NCBI RefSeq assembly: GCF_013391415.1
Contig: NZ_JACAXB010000036.1
Coordinates: forward strand, 1-47,232
Length of the DNA stretch: 47,232 bases
Reading direction: 5' to 3'
From: Aquitalea sp. LB_tupeE
GTDB taxonomy: Bacteria; Pseudomonadota; Gammaproteobacteria; Burkholderiales; Chromobacteriaceae
Positions 24,567-32,213 of this stretch are shown here, piece after piece (within the stretch, counting starts at the first letter, position 1; each line of letters begins with the position of its first letter). The position numbers were made by a program, and so were the translations under genes. Below the pieces are notes generated by a model. It was not told the origin of the DNA. It made no database searches and saw only the letters and a list, made by a program, of their open reading frames with translations.

Positions 24567-26291
24567 GTGGACAAGCAAGCACAAGCCAACACCCTGCATT
24601 GCGACCTGCTGGTAGTGGGCAGCGGCGCAGGCGGGCTGGCCAGCGCCGTCACCGCCGCCCGGCTGGGGCTGAAGGTGGTGCTGGCCGAAAAAGAAGCCTG
24701 CTTCGGCGGCACCACCGCCTGGTCTGGCGGCTGGCTGTGGGTGCCGCGCAACCCGCTGGCCATCGCCGCCGGGATAAACGAAGACCCGGCCATGCCACGC
24801 CAGTATTTGCAAAGCGAATTGGGGCAGGACTTTGACGCTGCGCTGGCCGATGCCTACCTCACGCACGCGCCGCGCATGGTGGATTTCTTCCAGCACCACA
24901 GCCTGCTGCGCTTCATCGACGGCAACCTGATTCCGGACTTCCACGGCCACAGCGCCGGGGCTGCCACCGGTGGCCGCTCGGTCTGTGCCGCACCGTTTGA
25001 TGGCCGCCTGCTGGGCAAGCACATCCATCAGCTGAAAAAGCCGCTGGACGTGATTTCGCTATGGGGCATGGGCATTGCCTCTGGCGTGGAGCTGCGCCAT
25101 TTTCTCAATGCCAGCCGCTCACTCACCTCCTTTGCCTATGTCACCCGGCGCGTGCTGGCCTACTGGCGCGACTGCCTGCTGCATGGCCGTGGCATGCGGC
25201 TGGTCAACGGCAATGCACTGGCTGCCGCACTGGCAGCGTCGGCACTGCAAGCCGGGGTAGAACTGCGCCTGTCCAGCCCGGTGCGCCAGTTGCTGCGCGA
25301 ACAGGACAAGGTGAGCGGTGCGCTGCTGGATACACCGGACGGCCCGCTGACCGTGCATGCCAGCCGTGGCGTGGTACTGGCCTGCGGCGGCTTTCCGCAC
25401 GATATTGCCCGCAAACGCCAGCTGCTGGCCCATGCCCCCAGCGGGCAGGAACACTGGTCGGCCGCCCCGGCCAGCAATACCGGCGACGGGCTGCGGCTGG
25501 GCGAAGCCGTTGGCGGCGTAATGCGCGAGATGGCTTCCCCCATGGCACTGGCCCCGGTATCGCTGGTGCCACGTGCCGATGGCAGCACGGCGCACTTTCC
25601 GCACCTGATCGAGCGCGCCAAACCGGGGCTGATTGCCGTTACCGCCCATGGCCAGCGCTTTTGCAACGAGGCCGACTCCTACCACGACTTTGTCTCCGCC
25701 CTGCTGCGTGCCACCCCGGCAGGTCAGCCGGTGCAAGCCTGGCTGGTGGCCGACCACCGCTTTGTCCGCCGCTACGGGCTGGGCGCGGTAAAACCCGCCC
25801 CCATGCCGCTGGGCCGCTGGCTGCGCAATGGTTATCTGCAACGTGGCAATACCCTGCAAGAGCTGGCCCGCCGTTGCGGCATAGACTCTGCCGCCCTTGA
25901 ACAGCAGGTGGCGCGCTTTAATCAGCAAGCCGCAGCCGGGCAGGACGACGACTTTGCCAAGGGCGACACCCCCTACAACCGCGTGCAGGGCGACAAAGAC
26001 AATGCCTGGCCCAACCCCTGCATGGCCCCGCTGCAACACGGGCCGTTTTACGCGGTGAAGATCGTCCCCGGCAGCCTGGGCAGTTTTGCCGGCCTTGCCA
26101 CCAATACCAGCGCGCAAGTGCTGGATGAACACAGCCAAGCCATCACCGGCCTGTACGCCGTCGGCAACGACATGCACAGCATGATGGGCGGCCACTACCC
26201 CAGCGGCGGCATCACCCTGGGCCCGGCCATGACTTTCGGCTATCTGGCAGCACACCACGCCGCCGGACGCCAACCCGACACAACCCTTTAA
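24567..26291 (+). CDS. FAD-dependent oxidoreductase, 3-ketosteroid-delta1-dehydrogenase-like (second copy)
   Basis: A 574-residue paralogue of the flavoprotein two genes upstream. LLVVGSGAGGLASAVTAARLG is the dinucleotide fold, GGTTAWSGGWLWVPRNP the second FAD contact and GLYAVGNDMHSMMGGHYPSGGITLGPAMTFGYLAAHHA the C-terminal loop. The two copies align throughout but are clearly diverged, so they probably catalyse successive or substrate-specific dehydrogenations, or form a heteromer. GTG at 24567 is favoured, with GAGGT just upstream; a TTG at 24555 overlaps the previous stop. It is 8 bp behind the shikimate-dehydrogenase-like gene. Confidence 0.88.
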   Translation: MDKQAQANTLHCDLLVVGSGAGGLASAVTAARLGLKVVLAEKEACFGGTTAWSGGWLWVPRNPLAIAAGINEDPAMPRQYLQSELGQDFDAALADAYLTHAPRMVDFFQHHSLLRFIDGNLIPDFHGHSAGAATGGRSVCAAPFDGRLLGKHIHQLKKPLDVISLWGMGIASGVELRHFLNASRSLTSFAYVTRRVLAYWRDCLLHGRGMRLVNGNALAAALAASALQAGVELRLSSPVRQLLREQDKVSGALLDTPDGPLTVHASRGVVLACGGFPHDIARKRQLLAHAPSGQEHWSAAPASNTGDGLRLGEAVGGVMREMASPMALAPVSLVPRADGSTAHFPHLIERAKPGLIAVTAHGQRFCNEADSYHDFVSALLRATPAGQPVQAWLVADHRFVRRYGLGAVKPAPMPLGRWLRNGYLQRGNTLQELARRCGIDSAALEQQVARFNQQAAAGQDDDFAKGDTPYNRVQGDKDNAWPNPCMAPLQHGPFYAVKIVPGSLGSFAGLATNTSAQVLDEHSQAITGLYAVGNDMHSMMGGHYPSGGITLGPAMTFGYLAAHHAAGRQPDTTL

Positions 26292-26312
26292 ACACCCAAG
26301 CAAGGACACCCC

Positions 26313-26939
26313 ATGTACTACGAACTCGCCACCCTCACCCTGCCCTTTGGCACCACCGCCCAGGCCGCGCAAAACGTGCAGGCTTACACCAGCGACAACG
26401 CCGCCGGCGGCGAACTGCTAGGCTGCTGGTATAGCGATATCGGCCAGCTCAACCAGCTGCTGATCCTGCGCGGCTTTGACAGCCTGGCCGCACTGGAAGC
26501 CGAACAGCAACGCACCCGCCTGAGTGCCGACCCCTACGGCTGCGGCAGCCTCGCCACCAGCATCGACCGCCAGGCCTATCAGGCTTTCCCGTGGATGGCC
26601 CCGTTGCGCCCCAGCAGCGAAAGCGGCATCAAGGGCCCGGTGTATGAAATCCGTACTTACGGCATCAAGACCGGCGGCCTGCAGCACACCATGGACCTGT
26701 GGCAGGAATACCTGCCGCCGCGCAGCGCGCTGTCGCCCTGCCTGGTGGCCATGTTTGCCCTGCAAGGCCCGCTGCGCTTTACCAATATCTGGGCCTACGC
26801 CAGCGTGGACGAACGCAGCCGCATCCGTGGCGAAGCTGTGGCTGCCGGCATCTGGCCGCCCAAGGGTGGCCCGGCCTGGCTCACCACCGACATGCACTCC
26901 ACCATTGCCCTGCCCACCGCGGTATCACCCCTGAAATAA
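26313..26939 (+). CDS. NIPSNAP-family protein
   Basis: 208 residues with two ferredoxin-like NIPSNAP repeats; the second contains GPVYEIRTYGIKTGGLQHTMDLW, the classic 'YE(I/L)RTY' opening, and the first opens MYYELATLTLPFG. NIPSNAP proteins of bacteria are dimeric alpha-beta-barrel proteins of poorly known function, repeatedly found beside catabolic oxidoreductases. It is the last gene of the operon, 21 bp after the second flavoprotein, and is followed by a hairpin. It may act as an isomerase or a product-binding accessory; that is a guess. Confidence 0.85.
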   Translation: MYYELATLTLPFGTTAQAAQNVQAYTSDNAAGGELLGCWYSDIGQLNQLLILRGFDSLAALEAEQQRTRLSADPYGCGSLATSIDRQAYQAFPWMAPLRPSSESGIKGPVYEIRTYGIKTGGLQHTMDLWQEYLPPRSALSPCLVAMFALQGPLRFTNIWAYASVDERSRIRGEAVAAGIWPPKGGPAWLTTDMHSTIALPTAVSPLK

Positions 26940-26976
26940 GCCGAGCATGCGCAGCGCCATTCCGGCATGCCGCCCT

Positions 26977-27012
26977 AGGCCACGCAACCCCTTTAGCGGC
27001 GCTGCGTGGCCT
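26977..27012 (+). terminator. Hairpin after the five-gene operon
   Basis: AGGCCACGCA (26977-26986) pairs perfectly with TGCGTGGCCT (27003-27012), with an inner AGCG/CGCT-like match. No T run follows, so it may act as a weak terminator or 3'-end stabiliser. It lies 38 bp after the NIPSNAP stop codon. Confidence 0.5.
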
Positions 27013-27070
27013 CAGTAAAACTACGCATTCATGCCATTCAGTCTTGTTTGCACCATGTCGAAGGCATAAA

Positions 27071-27117
27071 CTGTTGAACTTTCAACAGAATGTGATGATT
27101 CACGTCAGCCGACGTGA
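27071..27117. promoter_or_regulatory. Two perfect inverted repeats upstream of vgrG
   Basis: CTGTTGAA-CT-TTCAACAG at 27071-27088 (8-bp arms) and TCACGTC-AGCC-GACGTGA at 27100-27117 (7-bp arms, ending 11 bases before the ATG). The first has operator form. The second would form a hairpin in the expected ribosome-binding region of vgrG and could restrict translation. Neither matches a regulator I know. Confidence 0.45.
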
Positions 27118-27128
27118 TAGCCCGCCGT

Positions 27129-29792
27129 ATGGATTTCTCTGCTCTGCTCGCCAGCTTCGCCGCCGCCTTTTCCCAGCACCAACGCCTGCTCACCCTGCAG
27201 CTGGATGGCGGCAATATCGCCGCCGAGCAGTTGTTGCCGCACACGCTGGATGGCAGCGAGGGCGTGTCTGAGGCCTATCGTTATCAGCTGAGCTGTCTGT
27301 CGCCCGACGGTAATATCGAGCTCAAGTCCTTGTTGGGTGTAGCGGCTCGTCTCGGGGTGCTGGATGCTGACGGCAACCAGGTGGTGCGTTGCGGGGTGGT
27401 GTCACGGGCGGAGTTGCTGGGTTCGGATGGCGGTTTTGCCAAGTATGGTCTGACGATTGAACCGCCGTTTGCGCTGCTGCGCCTGCGCCGTACCTCGCGG
27501 GTGTTTCAGGACTTGTCCGTCCCGGATATCGTCAAGCAGATTCTGGCCGAGCATCAGGCCAATAATCCGGTGTTTGCCCAGGTGCAGACGCTGGAGTTCC
27601 ACACCGCCACGGCCAGCCCGCGCAGTTACTGTTTGCAATATCGCGAGAGCGATTTCGACTTCATCGTGCGGCTATTGCACGAAGAGGGCTATGCCTGGCG
27701 TTTCGAGCATGTCGATGGCGAGCATCCGCAGGTCAAGCTGGTGGTGTTCGATGACGCTTACAGCCTGCCGCCCGCTGCCAGTGAGCGGGTGCGTTTTCAT
27801 CGCAGCGATGCGACGGAAGAGGAAGATGGTTTTACCGATTGGAGCGCGGCGCGGCAGGTGGTGTCCGGTGCGGTGGCACTGGCCAGTTTCGATTACCAGC
27901 CGGTGAGCACCCAGCACACCGGCGACCAGACCCGCGTCCAGCAAGGCCGTAGTGGCGATGCACTGCAATCCACCTTGCAGGATTACGACCCGCAGTCGCT
28001 GTACTACGCCAGCGATGCCGAGCAGCTGAGCCAGTACGCCCAGCTGCGCCAGCAGGCGCACGATGTGCAGGCCAAGCAGTTTAGCGGTAGCGGTTCGGTA
28101 CGCAGCCTGCAAGCCGGGCAATGGTTCCGGCTGGACGAACACCCGGCGCACGAGGGCGACAGCAGCGAGCAGCGTGAATTCGTCGTCACCGGCCAAACCT
28201 TCCGCGCCAACAACAATCTGCCGGGTGATCTGGCCAGCGGGCTGCGCAGCCTGTTGGCCAGCGGTTCGGATAGCACCGCCAGCGACAGCCAGAACAGCAG
28301 CCCCTTCCAGACCCAGATCACCGCCCAGCGCCGTGGCATTCCGCTCACCCCGGCTTACGCCAACAGCACCCAGGCCAAGCCGACATCTAAAGGTGTCCAG
28401 ACCGCCACCGTGGTGGGGCCGGACAGCGAAGAAGTGCACACCGACGCACTGGGCCGCATCAAGGTGCAGTTCCACTGGCAGCGGGCAGACGAACACCCCA
28501 CTATCGGGGCCAATCTGGACGACAAATCCTCCTGCTGGCTGCGCGTGGCAATGCCCAGCGCCGGCGCGGGCTGGGGCCACCAGTTCATCCCGCGCATTGG
28601 TCAGGAAGTGCTGGTCGACTTTATCGAAGGCGACATCGACCGCCCGGTCATCGTCGGCGTGCTGTACAACGGCAGCCACGCCACCCCGGCCTTCAGCGGT
28701 GCCGGTGCGCTACCGGCCAACAAGACCCTGTCCGGCATCAAATCCAAAGAACACCAGGGCGGGCAGTACAACGAACTGCTGTTCGACGACACCCCCGGCG
28801 AAGTGCGCGCCAAACTATCCAGTGAAGCCGGCAAGACCCAGCTCAACCAGGGCTACCTCACCCACCCGCGCAGCAATGGCAAAGCCCAGCCACGCGGCGA
28901 AGGCTTCGAACTCAGAACCGACCAGCACGGTGCCATCCGCGCGGCCCACGGCCTGCTCATCAGCACCGAAGCGCAAAACGGCGCAGGCGGCAAACAACTG
29001 GCACGCGAACACGCACAAAGCCAACTCGACGCCGCCCTCAGCCTCAGCCAGAGCCTGGGCGACACCGCCGCGGCGCAACTGGCCGACAGCATGGAAACCG
29101 GGCCGGACGCCATCAACCCCGACAACGGCAAAGACGGCAACAAAGACAGCGGCCACCTGCAACACCACGCCGCTGCGCTCAAAGCCTGGGAAGCCGGCAG
29201 CAATACCGACAAAGAAGGCAAAACGGCCAGCAGCGGCAACAGCAGCCAAGCCGGCCAACAGCCGCTGCTCATCCTGTCCGCCCCGGCCGGCATTGCCAGC
29301 CTGACCGAACAAAGCCAGACCCTCAGCGCCGGCAGCAACCTCAACCTCGTTGCCCAGCGCGACGCCAACCACAGCACCGGCCGCCGCTGGCTACACAACG
29401 TTGGCCAGCACATCAGCCTGTTTGTGGCGGGGGTGAAAGACCAGATTGCGCTCAAGCTGATAGCAGCGAAGGGCAAGGTGCAGGTGCAGGCGCAGAGTGA
29501 TGCGATGGAGCTGACGGCGGATAGGGAGCTGACGGTTACGTCGGCCAAGCAGAACATCAACTTGAATGGCAAGCAGGAAATCCTGCTGACCAGCGGTGGG
29601 GCTTATGTGCGGATCAAGGATGGCAAGATCGAACTGCACGCCCCCGGCACCGTCAGCTTCAAGGGCGGCAGCCATGACTGGAGCGGGCCGGATAGTTTGA
29701 ATATCCCGATGCCGGTTTTCCCGGGTAAGCAGTTCTGCTTGCAATGCATGCTCAATGCAATCAAGTCCGGCTTGCCCTTGGCTGGACAATAG
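27129..29792 (+). CDS. vgrG: Type VI secretion system spike protein VgrG with DUF2345 extension
   Basis: An 887-residue spike of the type VI secretion needle. The gp27-like N-terminal part (~1-390) includes YRYQLSCLSPD, RVFQDLSVPDIVKQIL and SYCLQYRESDFDFIVRLLHEEGYAWRFEH. The gp5-like OB domain follows with HTDALGRIKVQFHWQR and GWGHQFIPRIGQEVLVDFIEGDIDRPVIVGVLYN. The DUF2345 region comes next, with a repetitive Ala/Ser/Gln-rich segment around 660-740, and ends FKGGSHDWSGPDS plus a CxxC tail, FCLQCMLNA. A start at 27129 is preferred to a GTG at 27114. No baseplate, sheath or ClpV genes are present, so this is an orphan vgrG island that would rely on machinery elsewhere. The next genes encode its cargo. 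Confidence 0.93.
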   Translation: MDFSALLASFAAAFSQHQRLLTLQLDGGNIAAEQLLPHTLDGSEGVSEAYRYQLSCLSPDGNIELKSLLGVAARLGVLDADGNQVVRCGVVSRAELLGSDGGFAKYGLTIEPPFALLRLRRTSRVFQDLSVPDIVKQILAEHQANNPVFAQVQTLEFHTATASPRSYCLQYRESDFDFIVRLLHEEGYAWRFEHVDGEHPQVKLVVFDDAYSLPPAASERVRFHRSDATEEEDGFTDWSAARQVVSGAVALASFDYQPVSTQHTGDQTRVQQGRSGDALQSTLQDYDPQSLYYASDAEQLSQYAQLRQQAHDVQAKQFSGSGSVRSLQAGQWFRLDEHPAHEGDSSEQREFVVTGQTFRANNNLPGDLASGLRSLLASGSDSTASDSQNSSPFQTQITAQRRGIPLTPAYANSTQAKPTSKGVQTATVVGPDSEEVHTDALGRIKVQFHWQRADEHPTIGANLDDKSSCWLRVAMPSAGAGWGHQFIPRIGQEVLVDFIEGDIDRPVIVGVLYNGSHATPAFSGAGALPANKTLSGIKSKEHQGGQYNELLFDDTPGEVRAKLSSEAGKTQLNQGYLTHPRSNGKAQPRGEGFELRTDQHGAIRAAHGLLISTEAQNGAGGKQLAREHAQSQLDAALSLSQSLGDTAAAQLADSMETGPDAINPDNGKDGNKDSGHLQHHAAALKAWEAGSNTDKEGKTASSGNSSQAGQQPLLILSAPAGIASLTEQSQTLSAGSNLNLVAQRDANHSTGRRWLHNVGQHISLFVAGVKDQIALKLIAAKGKVQVQAQSDAMELTADRELTVTSAKQNINLNGKQEILLTSGGAYVRIKDGKIELHAPGTVSFKGGSHDWSGPDSLNIPMPVFPGKQFCLQCMLNAIKSGLPLAGQ

Positions 29793-29800
29793 GAATGGCA

Positions 29801-30676
29801 ATGTATTTTGCAATGGACGAAGGAAATATAGCGGAACAGTCACAAAAACTGGAAACGCTACTGAAAGAACTGCCAGACGGTTTGTATTGCTACGCACTGC
29901 TGGATGATGGATTCGATTACAAGCGGCGCAAGATATGGCAAACCAAGGCAAGCTGGCCTTTGTATGACCAGCCGGACTGGGCGGAGCTACGCGAGGTTTC
30001 ACCACGACTTGTTGCATTGCAACCTGGCTATCAGACAGAGCTGCAACAACTGCTGCGTCATTGCAAGGGACGGCCGATGCTGAGCTTTCTAACAAGCCCG
30101 CTTAGTGCCCCCGCCTTACGGGATGCCTGGCAACGTAGCCTCAATGCCACCACCGAAGACGGGCAGTGGTACGTCGTCCGTTTTGCCGATACGCGCATCG
30201 CTGCCAGCCTGCCCCGGGTGCTGGCCACTGCAGCTTGGCAACGGCTGTGCGAACCTGTTGCGCAGTGGTTGATTATTGACCGCCACGGCCAACTGCAGGC
30301 ATTGCCCATGCCGCCCAAGACGCTTCCCCCCGATGCGCTCGACCCATGGCTGCTGAGCGCCCAGGAGTTCACAGCCTTAATGCATGCCTCCCAGGCAGAT
30401 GTATTGGCAGACCAGTTGCACGAAGGTTTTGCCGACCTGCTTCCTAGCTCTGGTGCAGTACTGCATGGCTGGCTGCAACGTTCGGCCGATCTATTAGCAG
30501 AACATCACATTGAGGATGCCCCAGAGCAGCTAACCGTAGCGGTGGCCGTCTGCTACAGTCAGGGGCGCTTGCTGGATGACCCACGACTGATCCAGATACT
30601 GAAGAGCTTTGTCGAGCAAAGATGCTCCCTGAGTGAAGGACTTGCTTCGTTACTCGGCGAGGCTCAAACCTCTTGA
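29801..30676 (+). CDS. DUF4123-domain protein, type VI effector adaptor (Tap/TEC type)
   Basis: A 291-residue adaptor expected to load the effector onto VgrG. The DUF4123 domain occupies ~15-140: LPDGLYCYALLDDGFDYKRRKIW opens it and GRPMLSFLTSPLSAPALRDAWQRSL closes it. The C-terminal half is less conserved. AGGA lies 6 bases before ATG 29801; the alternative ATG at 29795 leaves only one base, so 29801 is preferred. It sits 8 bp after vgrG and before the effector/immunity genes, the usual order for VgrG-DUF4123-effector modules. Confidence 0.85.
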   Translation: MYFAMDEGNIAEQSQKLETLLKELPDGLYCYALLDDGFDYKRRKIWQTKASWPLYDQPDWAELREVSPRLVALQPGYQTELQQLLRHCKGRPMLSFLTSPLSAPALRDAWQRSLNATTEDGQWYVVRFADTRIAASLPRVLATAAWQRLCEPVAQWLIIDRHGQLQALPMPPKTLPPDALDPWLLSAQEFTALMHASQADVLADQLHEGFADLLPSSGAVLHGWLQRSADLLAEHHIEDAPEQLTVAVAVCYSQGRLLDDPRLIQILKSFVEQRCSLSEGLASLLGEAQTS

Positions 30677-30685
30677 GAGTTACCC

Positions 30686-31036
30686 ATGACACATGCAAAG
30701 AATGCCTCAGTAGTAGAGAAAACTATCCAACTGCTATTACTGACCAGCGCACTGATAATTATTTCCATTATCTGGATATTCTTTATCGGCATCACCTATT
30801 TTGAATACACAAGAACACCAGGCCCAACAACAGAGGGAGACTGGTCGGCATTAAACCACATTTTCTTTCTCATTTTAACATCTCCACTTTTAATAATGAC
30901 ACTGCTGCCGCTATCCAGCTGGGTAATTAATGGAGCACAAAAAACAAGTATAAAAGCAATATCATTAATAATAGTGTTATTGACCTATGGCGGCATCTAT
31001 CTTGTCTTTCTTTGGAAAACATACCCACCAGCATAG
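30686..31036 (+). CDS. Small integral membrane protein, three predicted helices
   Basis: 116 residues with hydrophobic spans at ~12-37 (LLLLTSALIIISIIWIFFIG), ~60-80 (FFLILTSPLLIMTLLPL) and ~90-110. AT-rich compared with its neighbours, as often seen for recently acquired effector-linked genes. No family recognised. It lies 9 bp after the adaptor gene, and could be an accessory or immunity protein against a membrane-targeting effector. Function unknown. Confidence 0.65.
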   Translation: MTHAKNASVVEKTIQLLLLTSALIIISIIWIFFIGITYFEYTRTPGPTTEGDWSALNHIFFLILTSPLLIMTLLPLSSWVINGAQKTSIKAISLIIVLLTYGGIYLVFLWKTYPPA

Positions 31037-31160
31037 AAAACGCTGTCAGAAAAAATGCCGCAAAAGGCTTTTCAATAATTGGTTAATGAGAAGGTGAAAT
31101 CAGTGCGCTCAATGACGATAATCCATTTATTACCCTCATAAGCACCTTATTAAGGCCTCC

Positions 31161-31666
31161 ATGGCAGTATTTCAAAGATTGATTTCTTTAATACTGATAC
31201 TGAGCTGCCAATTACTGGCAGGCTGCGAAGAAGAAAAAACCAGTTTGAGTTATCTGGCGGTCAATCACACCGATAAATCGGTACTCTCCATCACCATCAA
31301 TGGCCAAGGGGGGGGATTCTTAACGCTCCCGCCATGGGCGGAGGGGGAAAAGAGGTCTGTTGCGTTATGATCCCCAGCCAATGGCGACCGGGATTAACCG
31401 TGACAATCGGTTGGGAAAACGATGGTGACTGGCTGCGTGATAAAAATGGCCAGCCCATTATTCGGGATGGCATAAAAGTATATGTAGCAGCGCCACGGAA
31501 AACTCGCACTGTAACCATTCCGGAATATCAGGCCAAAGAAATGCAACATGTTGATATTCACTTCCTGCCCAACGATCAGGTGCTGGTCAAATTGAGCGAT
31601 ATTTTCCCTGAGCACCCGGACTACCGACCGGCCTATCCCCGCGCGACGCAGAAGACTTCTCAATGA
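31161..31666 (+). pseudogene. DUF3304 lipoprotein (Tli1-type immunity), copy 1, frame broken at a G8 run
   Basis: ATG 31161 opens MAVFQRLISLILILSCQLLAGC, a lipoprotein signal with lipobox LAGC, then EEEKTSLSYLAVNHT as in the next gene. At 31308-31315 eight consecutive G shift the frame, giving a 69-residue truncated product. Removing two G (or adding one) restores the frame: QGGILNAPAMGGGGKEVCCV continues to the end at 31666 and matches copy 2 residue for residue over long stretches. So it is either a fresh pseudogene or a phase-variable gene now off. DUF3304 lipoproteins accompany Tle1 phospholipases as periplasmic immunity proteins. Confidence 0.8.
31308..31315 (+). repeat. Homopolymeric G8 tract in copy 1 immunity gene
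   Basis: Eight G in the coding strand, inside AAGGGGGGGGATTC. Poly-G tracts this long are slippage-prone; the tract sits exactly where the two reading-frame halves join. Copy 2 has GGCGG at the matching position, with no run. A sequencing error is the main alternative explanation. Confidence 0.8.
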
Positions 31667-31709
31667 GTACGCATCACCTACATATCCACCTGAAGCAGAG
31701 AGGTTTTCA

Positions 31710-32213
31710 ATGAGCATATTGCGCAAGCGAATCTCCGCATTATTACTGCTGAGTCTGCCATTCCTGGCAGGCTGCGAAGAAGAAAAAACCAGTCTGAGTT
31801 ATCTGGCGGTCAATCACACCACAAAGCCAATCGACTCAATCACCATTAACGATCAAGGCGGTGTGCTGAATGTCCCTGCGATGGGTGGTGGAGGCAAAGA
31901 AGTTTGCTGTGTCATCGTACCAGGAAAATGGCGGCCGGGATTAACAGTCAAGATTGGCTGGCTGCAAGGTGGACATTTCCAGCGCGATACCAGTGGTAAT
32001 GTCGTCATGCAAAATGGCGACAAGGTATTTATTGAAGGCAGCTGGAAAACGCGCACTGTAACCATTCCGGAATATCAGGCCAAACAAATGCAACATGTTG
32101 ATATTCACTTCCTGCCCAACGATCAGGTGCTGGTCAAATTGAGCGATATTCTGCCTTATCATCCGGACTATCGCCCCGCCTATCCCCGCGAGACGCAGAA
32201 AGCCACGCAATGA
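31710..32213 (+). CDS. tli1: DUF3304 lipoprotein, probable Tle1 immunity protein (Tli1), copy 2
   Basis: 167 residues, intact. Lipoprotein signal LLLLSLPFLAGC, then SYLAVNHTTKPIDSITINDQGG, GGGGKEVCCVIVPGKWRPGLTVKIGW and VTIPEYQAKQMQHVDIHFLPNDQVLVKLSDI. The gene has AGAGAGG upstream, and its stop overlaps the effector start (ATGA), so immunity and toxin are translationally coupled. Expected location is the periplasm, where it would bind and neutralise a phospholipase delivered by sister cells. It is the only complete immunity copy here. Confidence 0.85.
   Translation: MSILRKRISALLLLSLPFLAGCEEEKTSLSYLAVNHTTKPIDSITINDQGGVLNVPAMGGGGKEVCCVIVPGKWRPGLTVKIGWLQGGHFQRDTSGNVVMQNGDKVFIEGSWKTRTVTIPEYQAKQMQHVDIHFLPNDQVLVKLSDILPYHPDYRPAYPRETQKATQ

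Noticed and set aside
31334-31666. 110-residue frame as an independent gene
   Set aside because: It begins mid-protein and continues copy 2's sequence exactly; it is the second half of the frameshifted lipoprotein gene.
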